DNA from: JBIOJM01 sp044450785 | GTDB lineage: Bacteria; Planctomycetota; Planctomycetia; Isosphaerales; Isosphaeraceae | Assembly (NCBI GenBank): GCA_044450785.1 | Contig: JBIOJM010000464.1 | Span: 1-6,293, forward strand | Length of the DNA: 6,293 bases | Direction: 5' to 3' | Shown here: one piece after another, positions 1 to 6,109 of the stretch | How positions within the stretch are numbered: position 1 is the stretch's first letter | Layout of the letters: the number at the start of each line of letters is the position of its first letter | Program-made: the position numbers and the translations under genes | Notes under the pieces: model-generated | What the model saw: only the letters and a program-made list of their open reading frames with translations | The model's database searches: none | Told to the model about the DNA's origin: nothing

Positions 1-432
1 CATTACGGCGGTGTGTGGAACGCGCAGCGGATGGTGCAGAAAGGGCTGCTCCGGGCCCCGATCTGGATCACCTTCTTTCTGGGGTGGCGGGGAGGCAGCT
101 ACACGCCCCCGACGGTAGAGGCCATGCTGTTCGATCATCACCACCTGCCGTCTGGGTTTCTGTACAACACGAGCGTGATGGACCCGACGGAGCAGTGGAA
201 GGTCCTGACCGTGGCGATCATCCTGGGTGGGCATGTCCGGGTCGGGATGGAGGACAATCCATTCGTCAGCCCCGGGCAATATGCGCGGAGCAACGCGGAG
301 CTGGTCGAGAAAATCGCGCGCATCGCGCGCGAGCTGGGACGTGAGGTCGCCACGCCTGCCGAGGCCCGGCAGGTGATTTGGCCCAGCGAGGGTCAGGCCC
401 ATGGCAAGGATCAACGCGGTCAGCTTTCATGA
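1..432 (+). CDS. BKACE family (DUF849) beta-keto acid cleavage enzyme, 5'-truncated by window edge
   Basis: The frame is open from base 1 and gives 143 residues ending at TGA 430-432; the N-terminal half lies outside the window. Family knowledge: BKACE enzymes (type member Kce, 3-keto-5-aminohexanoate cleavage enzyme) are Zn-dependent cytoplasmic TIM barrels of about 270-310 residues. They condense a beta-keto acid with acetyl-CoA, releasing acetoacetate and a new CoA thioester. Seen here: the hallmark GGHVRVGMEDN segment (visible residues 76-86), whose Glu84 matches the Zn-binding Glu of Kce, followed by a typical C-terminal helix ending ELGREVATPAEAR. The HxH zinc motif would be upstream and cannot be checked. 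A GTG at 13 is in frame but internal to the fold, so it is not the start. The 3' end overlaps the next gene by 32 nt. The family call is firm; the substrate is unknown. Confidence 0.88.
   Translation, partial: HYGGVWNAQRMVQKGLLRAPIWITFFLGWRGGSYTPPTVEAMLFDHHHLPSGFLYNTSVMDPTEQWKVLTVAIILGGHVRVGMEDNPFVSPGQYARSNAELVEKIARIARELGREVATPAEARQVIWPSEGQAHGKDQRGQLS
388..392 (+). promoter_or_regulatory. Shine-Dalgarno for the isomerase-like gene, inside the BKACE gene
   Basis: GAGGG lies 8 nt before ATG 401, within the last codons of the upstream gene. It supports ATG 401 as the true start even though this makes a 32-nt overlap. Ribosomes finishing BKACE would cross this site, so the pair is probably translated together. 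Confidence 0.55.
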
Positions 433-1240
433 GGACCCGAGCATCGAGTCGATCTGCCGCCGTGTGCGCGCCGCCGGCTTCGACTCGATCGAGCTGGCGC
501 GCCCCCGGTTCTACGACAAGCTGATCACTCTGGAGACGCGGCGGCGGTTCGCGGAGTGGGCCGCGGAGCTGGGGCTCTCTCTCCATGGTTTCGATTGCTG
601 GGTCGAGGTCGAGCCTTACACTCGGTTCGACGAGACCCTGGCTGACTTCCGCCGCGCCGTCGATTGGGCCGCCGAGTTGAAGCTGGGGATGCTGATCACC
701 CACGACCCCTGGGCAAGCGTCAACGGCCACCGCAAGCCGTCTCAATGCCTGAAGACCTGCCTGGAACTGTTCGGCCGCGTGGCCGAATGGTGCGCGGAAA
801 GACAGTTGGATCTGGTCTTCGAACCGCATCCCGACACGCTCTCCATGGACGACGCATGGGCGATCGACTTCATCGACCGGCTCGCCATGGGGTCGTCCCC
901 GGAAAGCGTCGGCATCCTTTACGACTGCGCGCACTACGGGGTCGGTCAACCGAGGACCTACCCGGACGCGATCGGGCGGCTGGGCAGGCGGATCCGGCAC
1001 GTCCATTTCGCGGACGGCGACTTGCGGACCTACGCCCTGCACCTGCCGCTCGGCGACGGGATGCTCGATCTCGAGGGGATCATCGCGGCGCTGGCGGCTG
1101 TCCGGTTCGATGGGAGCCTGACCAACGATCTATTCCATTATCCCTTGCTCGAGGACGGCGCCCGCCGCAACGCCCCGCGCATCCGCGAGGTGGAGGCGCG
1201 GCTGGGCATCGCTCAGGAAGCGAGTAGGTCCCGCGCATGA
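401..1240 (+). CDS. Sugar phosphate isomerase/epimerase-like TIM-barrel protein (AP endonuclease family 2 fold)
   Basis: A 279-residue protein of the xylose-isomerase-like TIM-barrel superfamily, usual length 260-300, so complete. Members bind a divalent metal and isomerise or epimerise sugars, keto sugars or inosose-type compounds in the cytoplasm. Seen here: an N-terminal strand and helix with GFDSIELARPRF (residues 26-37); FEPHP with metal-ligand candidate Glu141; LYDCAHYG with Asp175 and His178; RHVHFADGD (199-207) with His202; then LHLPLGDGMLD (213-223). The last barrel strand reads SLTNDLFHYPL, with Asp243 where many relatives carry the final metal-binding Glu. There is no signal peptide. 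ATG 401 is chosen because of the GAGGG 8 nt upstream. The gene overlaps BKACE by 32 nt and the ankyrin gene by 4 nt. The fold is clear; the substrate is not. A dehydratase or inosose isomerase is equally possible. Confidence 0.85.
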   Translation: MARINAVSFHEDPSIESICRRVRAAGFDSIELARPRFYDKLITLETRRRFAEWAAELGLSLHGFDCWVEVEPYTRFDETLADFRRAVDWAAELKLGMLITHDPWASVNGHRKPSQCLKTCLELFGRVAEWCAERQLDLVFEPHPDTLSMDDAWAIDFIDRLAMGSSPESVGILYDCAHYGVGQPRTYPDAIGRLGRRIRHVHFADGDLRTYALHLPLGDGMLDLEGIIAALAAVRFDGSLTNDLFHYPLLEDGARRNAPRIREVEARLGIAQEASRSRA

Positions 1241-2853
1241 TCCGGCCCGAAGCCCTGAAAACGAATGAGCCCCTCATCTGGTCCCCGGGAATCGGCACCG
1301 ATGTGTGGGAGATGTTCTGCGCTGCCATCACCGGAGACCTGGAGACGATCAAGCGGCTGCTGAACAAAGACTCGTCGCTCGTGCGCAGCATGCACGCATA
1401 TCGCACGCCGCTGTATTTCGCCGTGCGCGAGAACCAGGTTGAAGTCGCGGCATTCCTGCTGGAGCACGGCGCCGATCCGATGTACGGGCCGACCCACGAC
1501 AGCCTGCTCGACATCGCCCGCGACCGCGGGTACGCGAAGATGCAGACACTGCTGGAGACCAACCTCGCCAGCGCGTATGGCGTCTCACCCGAAGGAACAG
1601 CCATCGCCGCGGCGATCCGCGACCGCGACCTGGCAAAAATGCGAAGCCTGCTCGACGCCTCGCCCGAGCACCTGCATGCCGGCGATGAACGCACCAATCA
1701 GCCGATCCACTGGGCGGTGATGACGCGACAGATCGACTTGATCGACGAATTGCTGGCGCGCGGCGCGGACATCAACGCACAGCGCTGCGATGGCGCGCGT
1801 CCGATTCAGCTTACGAACGGCGATTACCACTATCGCGGCTGGCGAGATGTGCCCAAAGACACCGCGGCCACCTCGTTGGAGGTGCTCGCGCTCCTCGTTG
1901 CCCGCGGCGCGTACCTCGACATTTGCACGGCCGCGCACATCGGCGATCTGAAGCGTGTCCAAGAGCTGGTCGACCAAGACCCCTCGCTGGCCAACCGCGT
2001 CTCAGACTACGTCACATACTACGCGTGCTCCGGGACACCCCTGCGTAACGCCGCCGGTGAAGGGCATATCGAGATCGTCAAGCTGCTGCTGGAACGCGGC
2101 GCCGATCCGAATCTGCCCGAGGAAGGCATCGCGCCGCGCGGGTACGCTCTGTATTCGGCAGTCGCCGGCGGACACTTTGAAATCGCCCGGCTCCTTCTGG
2201 AGCACGGCGCTGACTCGAACGCGGTCGTCGAAAGTTCCGCTGACTGCTTGAGCAGGGCCATCAATCGCGACGATCAGAAGATGATCGATCTGCTCGCATC
2301 GTACGGGGCCGCGCGCTCCGTTGAGATCATGGCGTACCACGGCGATGTCCGCACGGCCGCGGCCGTCTTCGCGGTAAATCCGGCGCTGGCCGACGACCCC
2401 GAGGCGCTGGCCAACGCCGCGGCGGAGGGCCAGGACGCATTCGTCCGCTTGATGCTGCGCCACCAGCCCGATCTCGCGCGACGCGTCGCCTGCGGCGCAA
2501 AGACGCGCGAATTGAACGAATTCCTGTTTCAACAGGGCATGGATCCAAGCCGGCCTGACTGGCTGCGCATCACGCCGCTGCACCGATTCGCCATGAAGGG
2601 CGATGTGGAAAAGGCCACGATCTTTCTCGAGCACGGAGCCGATCTGCATGCTCGTGATGAGGAGCTCTGTGCAACGCCACTCGGGTATGCGGCCAGGTTC
2701 GGCAAGACCGCCATGGTCGAGCTGCTCTTGAGCCGGGGCGCGAAGCCGAACCTGCCCGACGATCCACCGTGGGCAACGCCGCTGGCGTGGGCGGCCAGAC
2801 GCGGACATGCGGGCATCGTCGAGATCCTGCGGCAAGCCGGCGCGAACGCGTGA
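1237..2853 (+). CDS. Ankyrin-repeat protein, 538 aa
   Basis: A soluble protein made almost wholly of ankyrin repeats, which act as protein-binding scaffolds rather than catalysts. About 14 repeats can be marked. Clear ones start near residues 57 (TPLYFAVRENQ, ending LLEHGADP), 155, 267 (TPLRNAAGEGHIEIVKLLLE), 304, 446 (TPLHRFAMKGD), 480 and 514. Weaker ones lie at 23-50, 88-108, 120-147, 228-255, 336-358, 360-388 and 390-415. A non-repeat insertion at about 184-215, including GDYHYRGWRDVP, breaks the regular spacing. There is no signal peptide, membrane segment or extra catalytic domain, so it should be cytoplasmic. The start ATG 1237 shares ATGA with the previous stop and has GAGTAGG 8 nt upstream, so translation is coupled to the isomerase-like gene. 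Binding the neighbouring enzymes is inferred only from this coupling. Base use looks like the neighbours. Its partner is unknown. Confidence 0.9.
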   Translation: MIRPEALKTNEPLIWSPGIGTDVWEMFCAAITGDLETIKRLLNKDSSLVRSMHAYRTPLYFAVRENQVEVAAFLLEHGADPMYGPTHDSLLDIARDRGYAKMQTLLETNLASAYGVSPEGTAIAAAIRDRDLAKMRSLLDASPEHLHAGDERTNQPIHWAVMTRQIDLIDELLARGADINAQRCDGARPIQLTNGDYHYRGWRDVPKDTAATSLEVLALLVARGAYLDICTAAHIGDLKRVQELVDQDPSLANRVSDYVTYYACSGTPLRNAAGEGHIEIVKLLLERGADPNLPEEGIAPRGYALYSAVAGGHFEIARLLLEHGADSNAVVESSADCLSRAINRDDQKMIDLLASYGAARSVEIMAYHGDVRTAAAVFAVNPALADDPEALANAAAEGQDAFVRLMLRHQPDLARRVACGAKTRELNEFLFQQGMDPSRPDWLRITPLHRFAMKGDVEKATIFLEHGADLHARDEELCATPLGYAARFGKTAMVELLLSRGAKPNLPDDPPWATPLAWAARRGHAGIVEILRQAGANA

Positions 2854-2881
2854 GCCCGCCCCGCGCACGCAAGCCCGCAAG

Positions 2882-2992
2882 TTTTGAAGTTGCGCCTTTG
2901 CGTCTTCGCCCCGAAGGGGCAGTAACATATCAGCCCAGGGCAACGCCCTGGGAACAAACACACGACACGAATCAGCAGAGCCCTGAAAGGGC
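2882..2992 (+). repeat. Left arm of the nested inverted-repeat element
   Basis: In order: the terminal TTTGAAGTTGC, the hairpin GCCCCGAAGGGGC (2908-2920), the hairpin CCCAGGGC-AAC-GCCCTGGG (2934-2952), and the hairpin GCCCTGAAAGGGC (2980-2992). Spacers between the hairpins are less conserved relative to the right arm than the hairpins themselves, as expected if the folded hairpins are what is recognised or maintained. Confidence 0.85.
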
Positions 2993-3031
2993 GTCACAAG
3001 GACCGGCTCCGTGCCTCAATGGAGAATGAAG

Positions 3032-3043
3032 AGCGGTACCGCT
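3032..3043. repeat. 12-bp perfect palindrome in the centre of the element
   Basis: AGCGGTACCGCT is a perfect palindrome lying between the two arms but off their symmetry axis (the axis is near 3026). It could be a protein-binding dyad or chance; its role is unknown. Confidence 0.35.
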
Positions 3044-3063
3044 GGGATTGAACACCATGTTCG

Positions 3064-3170
3064 GCCCTTTCAGGGCACGGGTCATCACGTTTTCCAGATC
3101 CCAGGGCATTGCCCTGGGCTGGCATGTGGCTGCCCCTTCGGGGCGAAATCAAAAAAAAGCAACTTCAAAG
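3064..3170 (-). repeat. Right arm of the nested inverted-repeat element
   Basis: This is the mirror of the left arm: GCCCTTTCAGGGC (3064-3076), CCCAGGGC-ATT-GCCCTGGG (3100-3118), GCCCCTTCGGGGC (3132-3144), then GCAACTTCAAA. It differs by a run of eight A (3151-3158) and has diverged spacers. It ends 20 nt before the dehydrogenase start, so the leader of that mRNA could be structured if transcription begins upstream of it. Confidence 0.85.
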
Positions 3171-3179
3171 CCCGCGATC

Positions 3180-3183
3180 GGAG
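3180..3183 (+). promoter_or_regulatory. Shine-Dalgarno that fixes the dehydrogenase start
   Basis: GGAG sits 6 nt before ATG 3190. The same frame stays open upstream to a TTG at 3109, inside the repeat element, but no comparable site precedes it. A second ATG at 3196 would leave 12 nt of spacing, which is less good. Confidence 0.6.
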
Positions 3184-3189
3184 AAAGCA

Positions 3190-4224
3190 ATGACGATGAA
3201 GGCGGCCGTGCTTGTTCGAGTCGGTGAACCGCTCTCGATCGAGGAGATGCCCATCCCGGCGATCGGGCCCGACGAGGTACTGGTTGAGACCCACACCTGC
3301 GGGGTCTGCCGGACCGATCTGCACATCCAGGACGGCCTGGCCTACGTTCCGAGCCTGCCCCACATTCCGGGTCATGAGCCGGCGGGAGTCATCGTCGAAG
3401 TAGGCAAAGACGTCACGGGGCTCCGGCTCGGCCAGCGGGTCGTCCCGCACCTGTTTGTCGCCCTAGCCGACTGTTTCTACACCCGCACCGGCCAGCATGC
3501 CCAGGCGATGCACCTGCGGGGGATCCTCGGCGTGACGATGCCGGGAGGGTTTGCTGAGTACTTCAAGGCGCCCGCCCGCAACCTCCTGGTCCTTCCCGAG
3601 TCGGTCCCATGCGATATCGGCGGACTGACGAGCTGCGCGGTGGTCACCGCAGTCCATGCTTACCGCAAGGCGCGGCTCCAGGTGAACGACACGGCCGTCG
3701 TTCTCGGCGTGGGCGGGATCGGTCTTGTGCTTGTCCAGTTGCTGCACGCGGCGGGGATCCGCACTCTGGCCGTCGATCGCGACAGTGCAAGCCTCCAGCA
3801 GGCCGCCCTGGCCGGCGCCGAAACTTCGCTGGCAATCGAGACAGCCGAGGCTTGCGGGCTCGTCGAGAACTGGGCCGGCGGCGAAAAAGGGGGCGTCGAC
3901 TGCGTGTTCGAGCTGGTCGGCAAGGGCGCGACGATGAAGGCGGCCGCCAGCTTCGTTCGGCGCGGGGGCCAGATCGTGTTGATCGGCGAGGAAGCGGAGT
4001 TCCCCGCTATCGACACCATTACGATCGCCCAGAAGGAACTGCGGATCGTTGGATCACGCAATGGTGGGCTCCAGGACGCCAGGGATGCGCTGGCGCTCAT
4101 GGATCAGGGGATCATCCGGCCGTTGATCGCCGTGCGCTATCCTCTCGATCAAATCAATCTTGCACTGGAAGCTGTACGCCAAGGTACGATCCGCGGTCGC
4201 GCCGTCGTGACGATGAAGGGCTGA
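3190..4224 (+). CDS. Zinc-type medium-chain alcohol dehydrogenase, NAD-dependent, degenerate structural-zinc lobe
   Basis: A 344-residue MDR-superfamily oxidoreductase that would interconvert an alcohol and an aldehyde or ketone in the cytoplasm. Seen: a GroES-like N-terminal half with CGVCRTDLH (residues 37-45, catalytic-zinc Cys40), GHEPAG (His62, Glu63), and Cys149 in LTSCAVVTAVHAY as the likely third ligand. The Rossmann half has GVGGIG (173-178) and Asp196 at the end of the second strand, which favours NAD over NADP. Family relatives usually carry four Cys for a structural zinc around residues 92-106; here only Cys95 remains, in ADCFYTRTGQHAQAM. The start at 3190 (MTMKAAVLV) follows GGAG and matches the usual N-terminus; the longer frame from 3109 translates repeat DNA. 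It runs in the same direction as the ankyrin gene but is separated by 336 nt of repeat. The substrate is unknown. Confidence 0.9.
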   Translation: MTMKAAVLVRVGEPLSIEEMPIPAIGPDEVLVETHTCGVCRTDLHIQDGLAYVPSLPHIPGHEPAGVIVEVGKDVTGLRLGQRVVPHLFVALADCFYTRTGQHAQAMHLRGILGVTMPGGFAEYFKAPARNLLVLPESVPCDIGGLTSCAVVTAVHAYRKARLQVNDTAVVLGVGGIGLVLVQLLHAAGIRTLAVDRDSASLQQAALAGAETSLAIETAEACGLVENWAGGEKGGVDCVFELVGKGATMKAAASFVRRGGQIVLIGEEAEFPAIDTITIAQKELRIVGSRNGGLQDARDALALMDQGIIRPLIAVRYPLDQINLALEAVRQGTIRGRAVVTMKG

Positions 4225-4386
4225 CGAAAAGGGGATAAGTTATCTTATCGTAACGGTGAAGAGTATGATCTGGGAGTAGGGGTCGCGGGTTTCCCCTCCC
4301 CATCGACCAGCAGTCTTGCGCGTAGGGCGGTGCGCTCCACCAGATTCCCGGTCGGGTCGATCGGTTCCAGAACTCGGGGAGGGATC
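4225..4386 (+). other. Intergenic region upstream of the membrane protein
   Basis: This 162-nt gap has no gene. Just after the dehydrogenase stop, GATAAG (4234-4239) and CTTATC (4244-4249) can pair into a 6-bp hairpin, but no T-run follows, so it is at best a weak terminator. TATGAT at 4264-4269 resembles a -10 box, with a poor -35 (TTATCT, 4240-4245) 18 nt upstream. It might drive the next gene, with low confidence. Confidence 0.4.
4376..4383 (+). promoter_or_regulatory. Strong Shine-Dalgarno fixing a GTG start for the membrane protein
   Basis: GGGGAGGG precedes GTG 4387, with its GGAGG core ending 4 nt before the start. It supports GTG 4387 over the GTG at 4330, which is in frame but would add 19 arginine-rich residues (RSTRFPVGSIGSRTRGG) ahead of a natural inner-membrane N-terminus (RRSIRFSIAGLMG). 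Confidence 0.65.
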
Positions 4387-5694
4387 GTGAGACGCTCCAT
4401 TCGCTTTTCGATCGCCGGACTGATGGGAGCCGTGTTGATTGCGGCGCTCGGATTGGCCGCGTTGCGCTCGGCCTCCGCGACCGCGGCCGGGATGACGCTC
4501 CTGGCGACGTGCGGAGTGCTCGGCCTGGCGGTCGTCGGAGTCGTTTGTCGTCAGGACGGCGAGCGGGCATGGTGGCTTGGGTTTGCCGTCTTTGGGTGGG
4601 GCTACATGGCGCTGGCGTTCCTGTCGCCGAACGACTCGGCCACGTTGCCGACGTTGACCCTGCTCAAGGCCGTCTTCACGAGGATGGGCATGACGGTCTC
4701 TCCACTCCCCCCAGGTCCGCAAATCGGAGGACGGAATGGACGCTTCGGATGGCCGGCAACCGGAGGCGTTACGCCGTCTTTTGACCAGACCGGTCATTGC
4801 CTCTGGGCGCTACTGGCCGCTAGCCTCGGGGGCATCTTGGCCCGATCCCTGTTCGCCAGTCCGGCGCTTCGGTCCGACAAAGCGACGGCCGAAACCCAAC
4901 CGGCGGAAAGGGCTCCTCCGATGGTGTGGCACGGGCCGGCTGTCGTCGGGCTGACGGGCTTCGGGCTGGTCGCCATGGTTGCCGTGGCAGTCGCGGGGCT
5001 GACTCTGCGGTTCTGGGCCGGCGTGACGTTGCTGCTGACATGCGGGCTAGGCGGCCTCGCGGTCCTGGGCGCCCTCGTCGGCCGGGGGAGGCGCCGGGAG
5101 ATCTGGCTGGGAGCGGCCGTGTTCGGCTTCGGCTATCTGATGTTGGCCTTCGGCTGGCAGCGGCCGCGGTCGACATGGCCGCAGGTCGCGACCGGCCAGC
5201 TCCTGGAGAACATCCGGCCGTGGTTACCGTCATACCTGAGCGGTTTTCCCATCACTCCGGACCGCACTTCCCCCGCCAACGCGCGCATCTTGCAGGAGCT
5301 GGAGCGGCCAGTCCCGATGCGGTTCCCCACTGCCACACCGCTGGAGGACGTCCTCAAGCACATCAAGAACGCGACACGGGGACCTGATGGCAAAGGCATC
5401 CCCGTTTACGTCGACCCGATCGGTCTTCAAGAGGCCGAGAAGAGCATGACCTCGACAGTGTTTATCGACTGGGAAGGCGCCCCGCTCAAAGCGAGTTTGC
5501 AGCTCTGCCTGAAGCAACTCGGGCTCGCCTACATCGTCAAGGATGGCTTTCTAATGATCACCTCGGAAGACGAGAGCTTGCCGATCTTCGAGGACCCTTT
5601 CATGATCGTTGGCCATTGCCTGTTTGCCATGATCGCGGCCATTTTGGGGGCCGCGGCGGCCCCACTCGTCGCGGGACGGAGAGGGCAAACGTAG
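4387..5694 (+). CDS. Multi-pass membrane protein with duplicated membrane unit and an STN-like domain
   Basis: A 435-residue protein of unknown function, of a type I recall from planctomycetes. Predicted membrane segments lie at about residues 9-26, 34-54, 62-79, 136-156, 185-205, 211-231, 239-256 and 405-428. Residues 297-397 form a soluble domain whose layout (TPLEDVLKHIKNAT, GIPVYVDPIGLQEAEK, IDWEGAPLKASLQLCLKQLG, AYIVKDGFLMITSED) resembles the STN (secretin/TonB N-terminal short) domain, expected to face the extracytoplasmic side. Residues 34-78 and 211-255 align without gaps at 26 of 45 identical by hand count. Each copy later has a closing helix beginning GHCL (136-139 and 409-412), so the gene is an internal duplication with the STN domain in copy two only. 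There is no cleavable signal peptide; the first helix acts as an anchor. GTG 4387 is chosen for its strong ribosome site. Its biological role is unknown. Confidence 0.82.
   Translation: MRRSIRFSIAGLMGAVLIAALGLAALRSASATAAGMTLLATCGVLGLAVVGVVCRQDGERAWWLGFAVFGWGYMALAFLSPNDSATLPTLTLLKAVFTRMGMTVSPLPPGPQIGGRNGRFGWPATGGVTPSFDQTGHCLWALLAASLGGILARSLFASPALRSDKATAETQPAERAPPMVWHGPAVVGLTGFGLVAMVAVAVAGLTLRFWAGVTLLLTCGLGGLAVLGALVGRGRRREIWLGAAVFGFGYLMLAFGWQRPRSTWPQVATGQLLENIRPWLPSYLSGFPITPDRTSPANARILQELERPVPMRFPTATPLEDVLKHIKNATRGPDGKGIPVYVDPIGLQEAEKSMTSTVFIDWEGAPLKASLQLCLKQLGLAYIVKDGFLMITSEDESLPIFEDPFMIVGHCLFAMIAAILGAAAAPLVAGRRGQT
5275..5577 (+). other. STN-like domain coding segment
   Basis: Residues 297-397 of the membrane protein. 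The beta-alpha-beta pattern (short strand VPMRFP, helix TPLEDVLKHIKNAT, strand IPVYVD, strand STVFIDW, helix PLKASLQLCLKQLG, final hairpin AYIVKDGFLMITS) is that of STN and secretin N-domains, which mediate subunit contacts at the cell envelope. No secretin core or TonB-dependent barrel is attached, so the domain is used here as an isolated module. Confidence 0.65.
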
Positions 5695-5708
5695 ACCAGA
5701 GCAAGAAC

Positions 5709-6020
5709 TTATCGCTTCAAAAGATAAGGCGCCTGGCCGACGAAAACGCCGCCATGGCCGACGGCCAATCCCGAGGCGAGGTTCAATCCGTCCACGAACA
5801 CCGTGGCCTTATCGGCGCGGCCGTCGCCGCCGATATCCTCGAGAATCTTGATCCGGTCTGCACACCGCGGTCCGCGCGGCGGCGGATCGGGGATGCGGTC
5901 GTATTCGGTGCGCGGGTACCGGTCGACCGTGACCGGCTTGAGACCCACCGGGTTGCGATACTGCAAGTACTCGATCACCCAGAGCCAGCCGCGCTCGTCG
6001 AAACTGGCCGAGATCAGGGA
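5709..6020 (-). pseudogene. Remnant of a Piru_Ver_Nterm-type 'membrane-bound dehydrogenase' gene, truncated at both ends
   Basis: The - strand frame reads from SLISASFDERGWLWVIEYLQ through GLKPVTVDRYPR and DGLNLASGLAVGHGG to GQAPYLL, then Lys-Arg-stop (TAA, 5709-5711). This is the opening of the PVC-type sorbosone/glucose-dehydrogenase-like beta-propeller, whose full proteins run to many hundreds of residues and are secreted with a haem-binding part. Only about 100 residues remain. There is no signal peptide and no start codon with a ribosome site; the frame simply continues upstream into repeat DNA as far as 6290. The downstream break falls right after the conserved PYLL motif, 14 nt from the stop of the convergent membrane-protein gene. 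It is therefore most likely non-functional. DGDGRAD-type calcium-loop wording survives as GGDGRAD. Confidence 0.75.
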
Positions 6021-6022
6021 GC

Positions 6023-6109
6023 GGCAAAGCGGGACAGGTTCGCTTTTGGCAGGTTGAGCTATCCTATAATTTGCCTGGTCTACCAATACCGGACCAGTCC
6101 CGCTTTCCC
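6023..6109. repeat. Imperfect inverted repeat at the broken 5' end of the dehydrogenase remnant
   Basis: GGCAAAGCGGGACAGG (6023-6038) is complementary to CCAGTCCCGCTTTCCC (6094-6109) at 14 of 16 positions, around a 55-nt AT-richer loop. The left arm begins where recognisable dehydrogenase homology stops. GGGAC-type motifs of this kind are, from memory, common in REP-like repeats handled by REP-associated (RAYT, IS200-like) transposases. No transposase gene is present in the window. Confidence 0.6.

Larger units (their letters stand above)
2882..3170. repeat. Large nested inverted-repeat element (MITE- or REP-like), three palindrome pairs
   Basis: Two arms of about 110 and 107 nt face each other around a 71-nt centre. 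The outer ends TTTGAAGTTGC (2883-2893) and GCAACTTCAAA (3159-3169) are exact complements. An 18-nt stretch, TTCGCCCCGAAGGGGCAG (2905-2922), is perfectly complementary to 3130-3147. A 23-nt palindromic stretch at 2931-2953 matches 3099-3121 with one mismatch. GCCCTGAAAGGGC (2980-2992) matches 3064-3076 exactly. Each internal pair is itself a small palindrome, so RNA could form either six short hairpins or one long stem. It has no ORF of its own, so it would be non-autonomous. Similar GC-rich palindromic repeats are scattered in planctomycete and verrucomicrobial genomes, from memory. I saw no clear target-site duplication. Confidence 0.85.
2854..3189. other. Intergenic region, mostly filled by a nested inverted-repeat element
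   Basis: This 336-nt gap holds no credible gene. After 28 nt of GC-rich sequence it is occupied by the inverted-repeat element at about 2882-3170. Short open frames here on both strands encode similar artefact peptides (for example RCPGLICYCPFGAK and HCPGLACGCPFGAK). They are simply the two repeat arms translated, not proteins. I see no convincing promoter for the downstream dehydrogenase. Confidence 0.8.

Noticed and set aside
266..1042. Long - strand open frame (258 residues) opposite the isomerase-like gene
   Set aside because: It is a GC-rich shadow of a well-supported + strand gene, rich in Arg, Pro, Ala and Val with no family motif.
2002..2997. 331-residue - strand open frame opposite the ankyrin gene
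   Set aside because: It mirrors the ankyrin coding sequence, starts within the repeat element and carries no domain I recognise.
3132..3158. GC hairpin followed by a homopolymer run, as a possible terminator
   Set aside because: On the + strand the run after the hairpin is A, not T. On the - strand the T-run comes before the hairpin. Neither fits an intrinsic terminator.
4234..5728. GATAAG/CTTATC hairpins on both sides of the membrane protein gene, as if flanking a mobile unit
   Set aside because: The right-hand GATAAG is explained by the Pro-Tyr-Leu codons of the dehydrogenase remnant. A 6-nt match on each side is too short, and no transposase or target duplication is seen.
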